From Gammaproteobacteria bacterium (GTDB lineage Bacteria; Pseudomonadota; Gammaproteobacteria; HK1): 64,000 nucleotides of DNA. How positions within the stretch are numbered: position 1 is the stretch's first letter; each line of letters begins with the position of its first letter. Shown here one piece after another: positions 16,740-25,793 of this stretch. The translations under genes and the position numbers were made by a program. Where the stretch lies: contig JAJEAD010000099.1 in the NCBI GenBank assembly GCA_022824305.1, positions 1 to 64,000 of the forward strand, written 5' to 3'. The notes beneath the pieces were generated by a model. It was not told the origin of the DNA and did not search any database. It was given only the letters and a program-made list of their open reading frames with translations.

Positions 16740-17552
16740 CTATTCCACTTCCGAGACCAGGAGGTATCCGCGGTTTTCCACCGTATCGAAGGTGCGCATC
16801 GCGGCAACCAGGTCGTCCGCTCCGACCCAGACCCAGGGGGCACGGTTGGGGTTCACGTCCATGATCAGGAAGGAATCGCTCCCTTCGTCATACGCCCCGA
16901 GCGGGGAGATGTGGCCACCGCCCGGCTGACCCAGGCTCCGGCGCGCATAGTTGACCAGCACGAAGTCGTCGCCCGCGGCGAGGTTCGCCGCAAGCTCGCG
17001 CTGTACCGCTGCCGCATCCGCGCTATCGTCCACCACCCGGGTCACGACCCTGGCGCCGTGGCTGCGCAGCACCTGTGCGAGCTGGTGAAGCTGCAGGCCG
17101 AAATCGCTCCTCGATTCGCCGTCGATCAGGATGGGCTTGCCCAGGACCTCGAGCTTCGTCTTCGTCGACTCGTTGAGGACGTTGTTGGGCGTGTACTTCC
17201 CGAAGAACGGGTCGGCGCCCGGCGAGAGCCAGGCCATCTCGTCCTCCGCGATGGACTGCCGGTCCCGCGGCAATCCCTCCCGCTTGCCCAGCCGCAACGC
17301 GTTCAACACGATGGCGGAAGAGACCGGCCCGCAGTAGATGCTGTTGTCCTGACTGATGAAGTGATTGCTGAGCGCGAAGAAGTCCGTCTTGTGGGCAGAG
17401 CGGGAAAGACGCTCCGCGCTCTCCCCGGAGGCCCATGCGACGAGCTTTACGGGATGCGGATCCTGCGGACTCTCCGTTGCATGAACCTGCAACGGAAGAA
17501 CCGTGAGGCCGAACACCAGGGGCAGAATCAAGGCTGCTGCTTTGCTTTTCAT
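16740..17552 (-). CDS. Secreted phytochelatin synthase-like cysteine protease
   Basis: A 270-residue protein with a Sec signal peptide (MKSKAAALILPLVFG..., cleavage near VHA-T). The papain-like triad of the phytochelatin synthase family is visible: Cys74 in IYCGPVSSA, His214 in GGGHISPLGAYD and Asp232 in MDVNP. Bacterial family members are half-length, as here, and hydrolyse glutathione or related gamma-Glu-Cys peptides rather than polymerising them. The signal peptide places it in the periplasm. Start chosen at ATG 17552 because of GAGAGGA upstream and the signal peptide. Confidence 0.82.
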   Translation of the reverse strand: MKSKAAALILPLVFGLTVLPLQVHATESPQDPHPVKLVAWASGESAERLSRSAHKTDFFALSNHFISQDNSIYCGPVSSAIVLNALRLGKREGLPRDRQSIAEDEMAWLSPGADPFFGKYTPNNVLNESTKTKLEVLGKPILIDGESRSDFGLQLHQLAQVLRSHGARVVTRVVDDSADAAAVQRELAANLAAGDDFVLVNYARRSLGQPGGGHISPLGAYDEGSDSFLIMDVNPNRAPWVWVGADDLVAAMRTFDTVENRGYLLVSEVE

Positions 17553-17853
17553 CTCGAGTCCTCTCGCTGCCTGGCGGCAAGTGTCTTGTTGTCGCCGGGG
17601 ATACTCCATGTTCATTGAACGAACGCCGTCACTCGCCGTGACCGCCCCACAGATCCGGGAAACCAGGACACTCGAGGGAGTGATCACCGGATCACCGGAT
17701 TGGTTTTCGTCGTCCGAGCGCCTTCATCAACGCGGGCTTGCGCATGTGCCGCCTCCTCGAGGAATGGCGCTCGGGATTCTCGCGACTCCGGCGAGCGCAG
17801 AGCAAGCGCGCGGCGCGCGCGAACGGCCACGGCATGGCGCGCGAAGCCGTCGT
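17553..17853. other. Intergenic stretch, no gene seen
   Basis: About 300 nt between two minus-strand genes. A short direct repeat ATCACCGG-ATCACCGG lies near 17682-17697. No coding or RNA feature is supported; it probably contains the promoter for the phytochelatin-synthase-like gene. Confidence 0.35.
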
Positions 17854-20259
17854 TCAGGTCGGTGGCCTCATCCTGCCGCCCTTCGGGTCGAAAGCGGCGC
17901 CCGCGACCACGCGGCCCGAGAAGAGCGTCCCCGCGATGTTGACCGCCACGTTGGCGCCTTCAGTGCGGGCGTTTCGCTCGGTGACGCTCGCAAGGGCGAT
18001 CGGAGCATCGATCCGGAAGCCGAACGCGGCGGAGGTGGTCTTCCCCACGATCCTCTCCTCGAACAGGACCGGTTCGTCCCCGAGCGGCACCGCGTCCCGG
18101 TCGTCGAAGACGATCGAGACGATCCGGTTCACCGCGCCCCGCTCCCTTCTTGCCAGGAGCGCCGCCTTGCCGACGAACTCCTTGTTCCAGTCCACGGCAA
18201 ACTCGAGTCCGGCCTCCAGCGGCGAGACTTCGGTATCGAGTTCCCGCCCATGGGCGAGGAACCTCTTCTCGATCCGCATGGAAGTCTGGGCAAACATGCC
18301 GGCGGGACGAGCGCCGCATGCACGGATCGCGTCGTAGACGGCCTCCGCCGCTTCGCTGCGGCACGTCATCTCCCAGCCCGCCTCCCCGACATAGGAGAGC
18401 CGCACGGCCTGAACCCGGTGGCCGGCAACCTCCGCGTCAGCCCACCGGAAGTAGCCGATCTCGTTGAGCGACGCGGCGCCGACGGCGACCGCGATGTCGG
18501 TGGACTCGGGTCCCATCAGGCCAATCACCGCAAAGTCCCCTGACGAATCGGTGAGCGTCACCTCCTCCCCGCGCCGGAGGCGCCGCTTCAGCCAGGCCAT
18601 GTCCCTCTTGATCGCGCTCGTCCCGACATAGAGCCGGTAGTGGTCCTCGCCGATGCGAATCGCGGTGAGGTCGCTCTCGAAACCGCCCCTCTCGTTGAGC
18701 ATGTGGGTGTAGATTGCGCGCCCCACCGGCCGGTCCATCTGGTTGGCGCATACCCGGTTCAGGAACGCGGCGGCGCCGGCGCCGGCTACCTCGATCTTGC
18801 CGAAGGTGGACTGATCGAACACCGCGGCCCCCTCATGAGCGGCGTGGACTTCGCGCCCGACGGCTCGATGCCAGCACGGCACGCCGAAGCTCGGCACCGG
18901 CTCTTCGCCCTTGCCGAAGTACAGCGGCCGTTCCCAGGCGTAGACCTGGCCGAAATGCGCCCCTTCGGCCTCCCAGCGCCGGTGGAGCGGGGACTTGCGC
19001 AAGCCGCGACCGCTCTCCCACTGCCGCCCCGGGTAGGTAATCTCGTAGTGCTTGCCCAGGACTTCCGGCACGCGCGCCGTCAATGCCTTCAGCGAATGGA
19101 ATTCGGGCGGGAAGCGCTTCGGGTCCGCTTCGAGCAGGTCGACCGGCGGGTGCCCGTGCTCGATGCAGTGCGCGAGCGCCATCCCCGCGCCGCCACCGCT
19201 GGCGACGCCGACCGAGTTCATGCCGCATCCCAGGAACAGTCCCCGGGTCTCGGCCGTCTCGCCCAGCATGAACATGCCGTCGGGCGTAAAGCTCTCGGGG
19301 CCGTTGAGGAGCATCCTGGCTTCGGCGTCCTCGAGCACCGGAAGCCGGTGAAGCGCGTTGACCATCATCGGCTCGAAGTGCTCCCAGTCTTCCGGCAGTA
19401 GCTGAAACGCGAAGTCCTTGCCGAGCGTGCCGGGAGGGATCGGCTTGCCCATCGGCTCGAAACAGCCAATCAGGAGCCCGCCGCCGTCGTCGCGAACGTA
19501 GAGGTGGCCGTCGTGGTCGGACAGGGTGGGGACGTTTCCCGACAGGCCCGGTACCGGCCTGGTGAGGAGGTAGAAGTGCTCGCACGGCCACGCGGGGACT
19601 TCCGCTCCCGCCATGGCGCCGGCTTCGCGGCTCCACAGGCCGGTGCACAGGGCGACCGCGTCGCATCGAATGACGCCCCGGTCGGTCTCGACACCCCTGA
19701 TCCGGCCGTTCCCGGTCAGGATGCCGGTCACTCCGGTGTTCTCGAAGACCCTGGCGCCGCGCGACTTCGCCCCCTTGACGAGCGCGGCACACAGGTCCGA
19801 CGGACTGACCCGGCCATCGTCGGGCGACCATGCCGCTCCGATCACGTCGGCGGTGTTCATCAACGGCCAGCGCTCCCCGGCCTCGTCCCGGCCAATCACC
19901 TCGGCGCGCACACCGAACAGATGCGCCAGCGCCTCCTGCCGCCTGATATGGATCATGCGGTCCTCGCTGGTGGCAATGGACAGCGAGCCCATGTTGATCC
20001 AGCCGGTCTGCTGGCCCGTCTCCTCCTCGAGACTCGAGTAGAGCTCGACGGAGTAGCGAATCAGCTCGGTCAGGTTCTTCGTCGACCGCAGGGCGCGCAC
20101 CTGCGCCGCCGAATGCCAGGTCGTGCCCGAAGTGAGCTGATTGCGCTCGAGGAGGACCGCGTCGGATACCCCGTTCGCGGCGAGGTGATAGAGGGTCGAG
20201 CAACCCATGACGCCCCCGCCGACGACCACGACGGATGCATGGGAGGGGAAATCCGCCAT
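17854..20259 (-). CDS. FAD-dependent dimethylglycine/sarcosine dehydrogenase-like protein with GcvT domains
   Basis: An 801-residue cytosolic enzyme. Residues 8-400 form a DAO-type FAD domain starting VVVVGGGVMGCSTLYHLA, with the TTWHSAAQVRA block that in this family surrounds the covalent-flavin site (SGTTWHSA, as in dimethylglycine dehydrogenase). An FAO_M linker follows, then GCV_T and GCV_T_C folate-binding domains (DQSTFGKIEVAGAGA, GYVGEAGWE-like SYVGEAGWEMT). Length is typical (about 800-850). It should demethylate an N-methyl amino acid and hand the one-carbon unit to tetrahydrofolate. MttB-family methyltransferases at 46333 and 50918 suggest methylated amines matter to this organism. 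Confidence 0.88.
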   Translation of the reverse strand: MADFPSHASVVVVGGGVMGCSTLYHLAANGVSDAVLLERNQLTSGTTWHSAAQVRALRSTKNLTELIRYSVELYSSLEEETGQQTGWINMGSLSIATSEDRMIHIRRQEALAHLFGVRAEVIGRDEAGERWPLMNTADVIGAAWSPDDGRVSPSDLCAALVKGAKSRGARVFENTGVTGILTGNGRIRGVETDRGVIRCDAVALCTGLWSREAGAMAGAEVPAWPCEHFYLLTRPVPGLSGNVPTLSDHDGHLYVRDDGGGLLIGCFEPMGKPIPPGTLGKDFAFQLLPEDWEHFEPMMVNALHRLPVLEDAEARMLLNGPESFTPDGMFMLGETAETRGLFLGCGMNSVGVASGGGAGMALAHCIEHGHPPVDLLEADPKRFPPEFHSLKALTARVPEVLGKHYEITYPGRQWESGRGLRKSPLHRRWEAEGAHFGQVYAWERPLYFGKGEEPVPSFGVPCWHRAVGREVHAAHEGAAVFDQSTFGKIEVAGAGAAAFLNRVCANQMDRPVGRAIYTHMLNERGGFESDLTAIRIGEDHYRLYVGTSAIKRDMAWLKRRLRRGEEVTLTDSSGDFAVIGLMGPESTDIAVAVGAASLNEIGYFRWADAEVAGHRVQAVRLSYVGEAGWEMTCRSEAAEAVYDAIRACGARPAGMFAQTSMRIEKRFLAHGRELDTEVSPLEAGLEFAVDWNKEFVGKAALLARRERGAVNRIVSIVFDDRDAVPLGDEPVLFEERIVGKTTSAAFGFRIDAPIALASVTERNARTEGANVAVNIAGTLFSGRVVAGAAFDPKGGRMRPPT

Positions 20260-20809
20260 GGCTCAACCTGTCGAGATGCAGTCGTTCGGGTCGCGGCCCG
20301 GAACCCGCAAGCCGACAGTGTCGAGGTGACGCGGGGCCACCTGCACCTTCAGCGTGTCACCGATCCGGGTGTTCTGTGGTAGCGCTCGGAGGACTGGCCG
20401 CCTTCGCCGGTCTCGTGTGGGAGCGCAACGATACACCACGCACCGCCCCCGCGTCGGAGTCCGGCGACCGGCAGGTCGTCGCCCCGATCGGAGCCGCGGA
20501 TGGAGTTCCGTTCCGTCGCCGGCCGTCCCCGAGGGGGCTGTCGTGCCGCGGGACATCCAAGGCGCAGCCTCCGAATCGAGGAAGGGTATCGGCGGGTCTG
20601 ACGACAGGCGCGCCCGTTGCCGGGCACCCGGGAAGGGCATCGGGGCATCCCCGAGCGCGCAACACCTCCGGTCGCGCCGAGGACGGCGCACGCGTAGGCT
20701 TCCCGGCCCGGGAGAAACGGGCGCACACGCCTCCCGGGCACGGCGGGCGCCCACTCCACCGCCCGCCCCGCAACCCTGCCACGCCACCGATTGAGAACAC
20801 GAGGGAACG
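20260..20809. other. Intergenic region between divergent genes, no gene seen
   Basis: About 550 nt between the divergent dehydrogenase and efflux genes. The open frames are typical high-GC noise with no motifs. It should contain promoters for both neighbours, but none stands out. GAGGGA at 20801-20806 is the ribosome site of the next gene. Confidence 0.4.
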
Positions 20810-22033
20810 TTGAGCCCCAGGACGAGCAGCCCTGCGCTTCGCACCGCGGAGTTCATACCGCTCATCGCGCTGCTGATATCGCTCGATGCGCTCTCGTCCG
20901 ACGCGATGCTGCCCGCGCTGGCGGCGATAGCGGGAGAGCTCGGCGCGGCGCGGGCGAACGACGCTCAGTTCGTCATCACTTCGCTCTTCCTCGGGCTCGG
21001 CATGGGTCAGATGCTCTTCGGCCCGCTCTCCGATCGCATCGGAAGAAAGCCCGCCATCTATACCGGACTCGCGCTCTTCATGACCGGTTGTCTCGTGTCG
21101 CTCTTCGCCTCGAGCTTCCAAGCGATGATCGCGGGACGGGTGATGCAGGGGATCGGGGTCGCCGCACCGCACGTCGTGACGATGGCGCTCGTGCGCGACC
21201 AGTACGAGGGACGCACGATGGCCCGGCTCATGTCGCTCGCGCTCGCGGTGTTCATCCTCGTCCCGACCATCGCGCCGGCGCTCGGCCAGCTCATCATGTG
21301 GCTCGCGGGCTGGCGCGCCATCTTCACCACCTTTCTCGCCATCGCGACCGTCGCGCTCGCATGGCTCGCGCTGCGTCAGCCCGAGACGCTGCCCGCCGAG
21401 CAGCGCCGCCCCTTCTCTCCCGGCGCCATTGCTCGCGCCGTGGTCGAGATCCTGAGAATACGCGCCGCGATCGGCTGCACGCTCGCCTCCGGGTTCATTT
21501 TCGCGCCCTTCGTCGCGTACCTGAGCTCCGCGCAGCAGATCTTCCAGCAGGCCTACGACACCGGTGCGCTCTTCCCGGCGTACTTCGCCTCGCTCTCGCT
21601 CGCCATCGGCGCTGCGCTGCTCCTGAACGGGCGCCTCGTGATGCGTCTGGGAATGCGCGTGCTGTGCAAGGCCGCCTCCACCCTCGTCGCCACGCTGTCC
21701 CTCTCGGCCTGGGTGGGGGCGTTTGCCTTCGACGGCCTCCCCCCGCTGTGGCTCTTCATGATCTACCTGGCGAGCGTGTTCATGTGCGTCGGCGTGCTCT
21801 TCGGGAACCTCGCCGCGCTCGCGATGGAGCCGCTCGGGCACATCGCCGGAGTGGGGGCGGCGGTCGTCGCATCGCTCGCCACCCTCGTCTCGGTCCCGCT
21901 CGGCATACTCATCGGGCAGCACTTCGACGGCACGATGTACGCGCTGATCGCCGCCTTCGCGCTCTTTGGCGCGGCGACGCACGCCGCATTGCGCTTCGCC
22001 GAGAGCACGGGCGGCGCGCGAAGCGCCCGGTAG
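20810..22033 (+). CDS. Bcr/CflA family MFS multidrug efflux transporter
   Basis: A 407-residue, twelve-helix inner-membrane protein. Family marks are LDALSSDAMLPALAAI near the first helix, the MFS loop 2-3 motif GQMLFGPLSDRIGRKPAI, and motif C-like GRVMQGIGVAAPHVVTMALVRD as in Bcr/CflA drug exporters. The start is TTG 20810 with GAGGGA 4 nt upstream and a plausible N-terminus. Substrates cannot be deduced. Confidence 0.85.
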   Translation: MSPRTSSPALRTAEFIPLIALLISLDALSSDAMLPALAAIAGELGAARANDAQFVITSLFLGLGMGQMLFGPLSDRIGRKPAIYTGLALFMTGCLVSLFASSFQAMIAGRVMQGIGVAAPHVVTMALVRDQYEGRTMARLMSLALAVFILVPTIAPALGQLIMWLAGWRAIFTTFLAIATVALAWLALRQPETLPAEQRRPFSPGAIARAVVEILRIRAAIGCTLASGFIFAPFVAYLSSAQQIFQQAYDTGALFPAYFASLSLAIGAALLLNGRLVMRLGMRVLCKAASTLVATLSLSAWVGAFAFDGLPPLWLFMIYLASVFMCVGVLFGNLAALAMEPLGHIAGVGAAVVASLATLVSVPLGILIGQHFDGTMYALIAAFALFGAATHAALRFAESTGGARSAR

Positions 22034-22090
22034 CTCCCACTCCCGCCCGGGCACCGTTCGCCGGCGTCCTCGGGCGCCCCTCGTCCCCGA

Positions 22091-22876
22091 TCAGGTGCGT
22101 GCGACCACCCCGGGTAGAGCAGTGTCCGAAGCGTTCTTTCGGCGGGAAATTGCCTGCGCCTCGTCGAAGCGTTCCCGCAGGTACGCGGTCTGCTCCTGAA
22201 CCACCTGAACCGCTGCCTCGGCGTTCCCCACTCGCAGCGCGGCCAGCAGATCTTCGTGCTGCCGGACGATCACTTCGCGCTCGCGCACCCGAAACACCAC
22301 CATGTTCTCGATGGGCTGCAGCGCCTCAATCACGGTGAACATGACGAACTTGAGTACCGAATTGTGGGTCGCGTCGGCGATGGCCCGATGGAAGCGGACA
22401 TCCGACGCACAGAAGTCTTCATCCGAGATCGAAGCCTGCCGCTGCACTTCCACCTCTCGGGCCATGCCCTCGAGCTCCACGTCCTCGCAGCGGCCGGCAG
22501 CCTGGCGCACGCACAGCGCTTCCAGCTCCTGGCGGGCCTCCAGAATTTCCGGAATCTTGAACTCGCCCAGGCTCACCAGGAGCGCGGTCAGGGTGGTCAG
22601 GTTCGAGCTGACCTCCTCGTGACTCGGCCGGTTGATGAAGGTGCCTCCGGCGGGACCGCGACGGGAGCGGATCAGGCTCTGCGCGGCCAGCCGCTTCAGC
22701 GCCTCGCGAATGGTCGGGCGAGAGACCTGGAACTGGCGGGCGAGTTCTTCCTCCGTCGGGAGCTGGTCGTCGGCCTTGAGGGTTCCATCGGTTATCGATT
22801 CCTGAATTCTCTCGGCGATCTGCTTCGCGAGGCTTTGCGTCTTCAGCGGTCCATAGCTCAATCTTGCTTTTGCCAA
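22091..22876 (-). CDS. GntR family (FadR subfamily) transcriptional regulator
   Basis: A 261-residue regulator. An N-terminal winged helix (LPTEEELARQFQVSRPTIREALKRLAAQSLI) is followed by an all-helical FCD effector domain with metal-binding-type residues (Asp and His in SDVRFHRAIADATHN). I chose TTG 22876 because GAGGGA lies 8 nt upstream; a longer TTG start at 22924 adds residues without similarity. It is divergent from the ABC transporter operon at 23366, so it probably controls that operon and itself, with a carboxylate-type effector likely for this subfamily. Confidence 0.87.
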   Translation of the reverse strand: MAKARLSYGPLKTQSLAKQIAERIQESITDGTLKADDQLPTEEELARQFQVSRPTIREALKRLAAQSLIRSRRGPAGGTFINRPSHEEVSSNLTTLTALLVSLGEFKIPEILEARQELEALCVRQAAGRCEDVELEGMAREVEVQRQASISDEDFCASDVRFHRAIADATHNSVLKFVMFTVIEALQPIENMVVFRVREREVIVRQHEDLLAALRVGNAEAAVQVVQEQTAYLRERFDEAQAISRRKNASDTALPGVVART

Positions 22877-23365
22877 CGTCCGTCTCCCTCGCGCCAGCCG
22901 CCAGTCGGCCACGCCGGCGCCCAAGCGTTCCTATAGGTTAATTTGCTTGACAAATTAGTTGATTCGAGAATCTACTAGGCGTCAAGCCTGAACTCTACAA
23001 GTTTAGCGGCCGGTCGGGACGAAGTGCGGATCGGAGGGATGTAGTGGCCTCGGATAACGTAGCGGGTCCGAACGCCCCTGGCCTCGGCGAATGGCCGCCC
23101 ACCGGCTGCCGATCGGAGCCGAGCCCGCCTCGCAAGTCAACCGAGGCCGTGCGTGAGCCGCCGGCGACGGCGTTCAGGGACCATGGGCTGCGCCCGGGAC
23201 CACGGCCGCGCCCATGCTCGCGACAGTATCCCGGGGACGGCGCATCCCAGGCGTGTGCCTTGGCATGCGACCCGGCAACAACGAGGGCGGAACGCTTCCG
23301 CACCGCCACGAGCGGCCGCCGCCGGCCGCAAGCATTGAAGAGCAAGCAACAAGGAGAGAACTGAC
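22877..23365. promoter_or_regulatory. Divergent regulatory region between gntR and the ABC operon
   Basis: A notably AT-rich patch at 22930-22980 stands out in this GC-rich DNA. It contains TTGACA (22947-22952) followed after 18 nt by TCTACT (22971-22976), a weak sigma70-type pair reading toward the transporter. The rest up to the AAGGAGAG ribosome site is GC-rich and shows no gene; the transcript leader would be about 380 nt. Confidence 0.5.
22940..22956. promoter_or_regulatory. Candidate GntR operator
   Basis: AATTTG-CTTGA-CAAATT is a perfect 6-bp inverted repeat with a 5-nt centre. It overlaps the -35 box. Size and T/A-rich symmetry fit operators of FadR-type regulators. A second palindrome, GATTC-GA-GAATC, lies at 22961-22972. 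Confidence 0.5.
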
Positions 23366-24646
23366 ATGTCCATCAAGAGACTTTCGGCCGCGGCGCTTGC
23401 CGGAGTGGTCGCCGCCGCTCTGGTCGCGTTCGCACCCACGGCCTCTGCCGCCAGCGATCGCACCGTCAAGATAGCGGGCTGGGGGGCGAAATCGGGGCCG
23501 CTGCGCTCCTTCGGAGTCAACTCCGAAGCCGTGCTCAAGGCGGCGGTGCAGGCCATCAACGACGCAGGCGGCGTGAAGCTGGGCGACGGCACCATGGCCG
23601 ACATGGAGCTGGACTATCACGACTCGGCCTGCAACGCCGATCAGGCCATCTCCGTCGCACGCAAGGTCGAATCGCAGAGCGAGGCGCTGATCGGCATCGG
23701 TCCGACCTGTTCCGGCGCGGCGGCGGCCATGTACGGCATCTTCCAGAAGACGGTGGACGACGACTCGGACACGGGCCTTCAGTTCCCCATTCTCACCGAC
23801 ACCGCCATACGCCCCGGTCTCGCCAAGAAGTCCCAGTGGACCTTCCGCAACGTGCCCAACGAGATCACCATGTACGACGAGCTGTTCAAGTGGCTGCGCG
23901 AACAGTACCCCGACGTGAGCACGATCTACGGCGGCACGGAGACCGACCAGGCCCACTCCAAGCTGACGTTCGCGATCGTCATCGTCCCCATGGCGAAGAA
24001 GCACGGCTTCGAGTGGGTCGGCGGGGGGATCGAAGGGGTCACCGGCGCGGTCCGGGAAGGCTACGAGAACGTGCTCGAAGTCTCGAAGTCGTCGAACTGG
24101 CTGCTCGCCGACACGAACTTCTCGGTTCAGGCCCGCGCCTTCAAGAAATCGGGCGCCGACATGATGATCGTGTCTTCACACCCCTTCACCACCTGCGGAA
24201 TGCTCAAGGAAATGAAGCGCCAGCGCATCAATCCGAAGGTGCTCGTGGGGCTCACGAGCTCCTCCAGCGCGGAGACCCTCAAGGGCTGCGCCGACGCCGC
24301 GGAGGGCATCTACATCCCGACCGGCTTCGCTCCGATCACGGAAGCCGCGGCGATGGTCGCCGCCGCCGCCGAGGCCAACGGCGGCTCCGCCGATCTGCAC
24401 AGCGCGGCCGCCTGGGAGAACGCGCACATCATCAAGCAGGTGGTGGAGGCGACGGGAGTCATGGCCAAGCCCGAGACTCTGGCCGAAGATCGCCGGAAGA
24501 TGCGCGACGGCCTCGAAGCCCTGGTAAACGTCGACGGGCTGCTGGGAGAGATCGGGCGCGTGCAGGACGAGGGGGAGTCCATCAAGCCCTACGTCTTCGT
24601 GCAGGCCCGGAGCGGCGACTGGGAGGTCGTCCACGACCCCCGCTAG
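23366..24646 (+). CDS. ABC transporter substrate-binding protein (branched-chain amino acid type)
   Basis: A 426-residue periplasmic binding protein with a Sec signal peptide (cleavage after PTASA at about residue 28). The body is a Peripla_BP_6 (LivJ/UrtA-like) fold: KIAGWGAKSGPLRSFG at the start, IGPTCSGAAAAMYG for ligand contact, and TLKGCADAAEGIY. Such proteins bind amino acids, amides, urea or aromatic acids. AAGGAGAG precedes the ATG. It is the only binding protein in an operon with two permease/ATPase sets. Confidence 0.9.
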   Translation: MSIKRLSAAALAGVVAAALVAFAPTASAASDRTVKIAGWGAKSGPLRSFGVNSEAVLKAAVQAINDAGGVKLGDGTMADMELDYHDSACNADQAISVARKVESQSEALIGIGPTCSGAAAAMYGIFQKTVDDDSDTGLQFPILTDTAIRPGLAKKSQWTFRNVPNEITMYDELFKWLREQYPDVSTIYGGTETDQAHSKLTFAIVIVPMAKKHGFEWVGGGIEGVTGAVREGYENVLEVSKSSNWLLADTNFSVQARAFKKSGADMMIVSSHPFTTCGMLKEMKRQRINPKVLVGLTSSSSAETLKGCADAAEGIYIPTGFAPITEAAAMVAAAAEANGGSADLHSAAAWENAHIIKQVVEATGVMAKPETLAEDRRKMRDGLEALVNVDGLLGEIGRVQDEGESIKPYVFVQARSGDWEVVHDPR

Positions 24647-24890
24647 CGGCCCCACCCGGCGAGCGCTGTGATCCAGATCCGGCCGGCGGCGAGGTGAGGG
24701 AGGGCCACTCGATGGCCCTCCCCGAGTCTCGCCGCCCGCCGCACCGCCCCGGCTCGCCGCGGGGGGCGGGAGACGCCATCGAGCGGACAGCGCGGACCCT
24801 CCCCCTCGATTGCGCGGCTTCCTCCATCGTGACAGTCTCGTCCTGTCCGACTCCCGAAACGCCGGGACCATGAGCGGGTGACGCAAGACC

Positions 24891-25787
24891 ATGGGGGACT
24901 TCTGGTTCGAGTTCGTGGAGATCACCCAGACCATCGGCGACGGGCTCTTCTTCGGCGCCACCTACTCGCTCATCGGCATCGGTTTCACGTTGATCTTCGG
25001 TGCGATGCACAAGCTCAACATGACCTATGCCGCGGCATCTCTGGCGGGGGCCTACGTGGGCCTCGCCGCGTTCACTTTCGTCAACGCCCCGGCCCTGGTG
25101 GTCTTCCTGATCTCGGCGCTCGCGTCGGGGCTCATCGGCCTCGTCGTGTACGTGGCCTGCTTCCGCTTCATACCCGTCAACAATCACCTTGCCGCCCTGA
25201 TGGCCTCCATCGGAGCGCTCTTCTTCATCGACGAGATCGTCGTGCACACCACCGACGGCTCGCCGCTCACCTTTCCCGCGATGTTCGAGTACGTGATGCT
25301 CGAGGTGGGCCCCTGGGGCTTGCGCGGCGACCTGCTCTTCGTGCTGGCGGTAAGCGTCGCCAGCACCGTCGGGCTTCTGTACGTGCTCTACCGCAGCCGG
25401 CTGGGCCTCGCCACACGGGCGGTCTCCCAGCAGGACGTGGCGGCCCGGCTCTGCGGCATCGACGTCCACCGGACCAACGCCACCACCTTCGTGCTCGCGG
25501 GCCTGCTCGGCGGCGTCGCGGGCGCGATGACCGCGGCCGCGGTCGGCGTGCTGTCGCCGCTGGTCACCGTGCCGCTCACCGTCAAGGGCCTGATCGTCAC
25601 GGTCATCGGGGGCCTGGGCTCCATACCCGGGGCGATCGTGGCCGGCCTGCTGGTCGGCGGGCTCGAGAACGTGTTCCTGTACTTCCGGGGCGTCAACGAG
25701 CGCGACATGTACGTGCTGCTGCTCCTCTTCGTGTTCCTCGTGTTCCGGCCGCACGGGATCTTCGGGTCGGCGATCGACCGGGACTGA
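24891..25787 (+). CDS. Branched-chain-type ABC permease (LivH-like), set 1
   Basis: A 298-residue inner-membrane permease with about eight helices. LivH signatures are visible: GLFFGATYSLIGIGFTLIFGAMHKLNM at the N-terminus and VTVIGGLGSIPGAIVAGLLVGGLEN in the second half. It lies 244 nt after the binding protein and 6 nt before its partner LivM-like permease. Confidence 0.9.
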   Translation: MGDFWFEFVEITQTIGDGLFFGATYSLIGIGFTLIFGAMHKLNMTYAAASLAGAYVGLAAFTFVNAPALVVFLISALASGLIGLVVYVACFRFIPVNNHLAALMASIGALFFIDEIVVHTTDGSPLTFPAMFEYVMLEVGPWGLRGDLLFVLAVSVASTVGLLYVLYRSRLGLATRAVSQQDVAARLCGIDVHRTNATTFVLAGLLGGVAGAMTAAAVGVLSPLVTVPLTVKGLIVTVIGGLGSIPGAIVAGLLVGGLENVFLYFRGVNERDMYVLLLLFVFLVFRPHGIFGSAIDRD

Positions 25788-25793
25788 GCGCCG

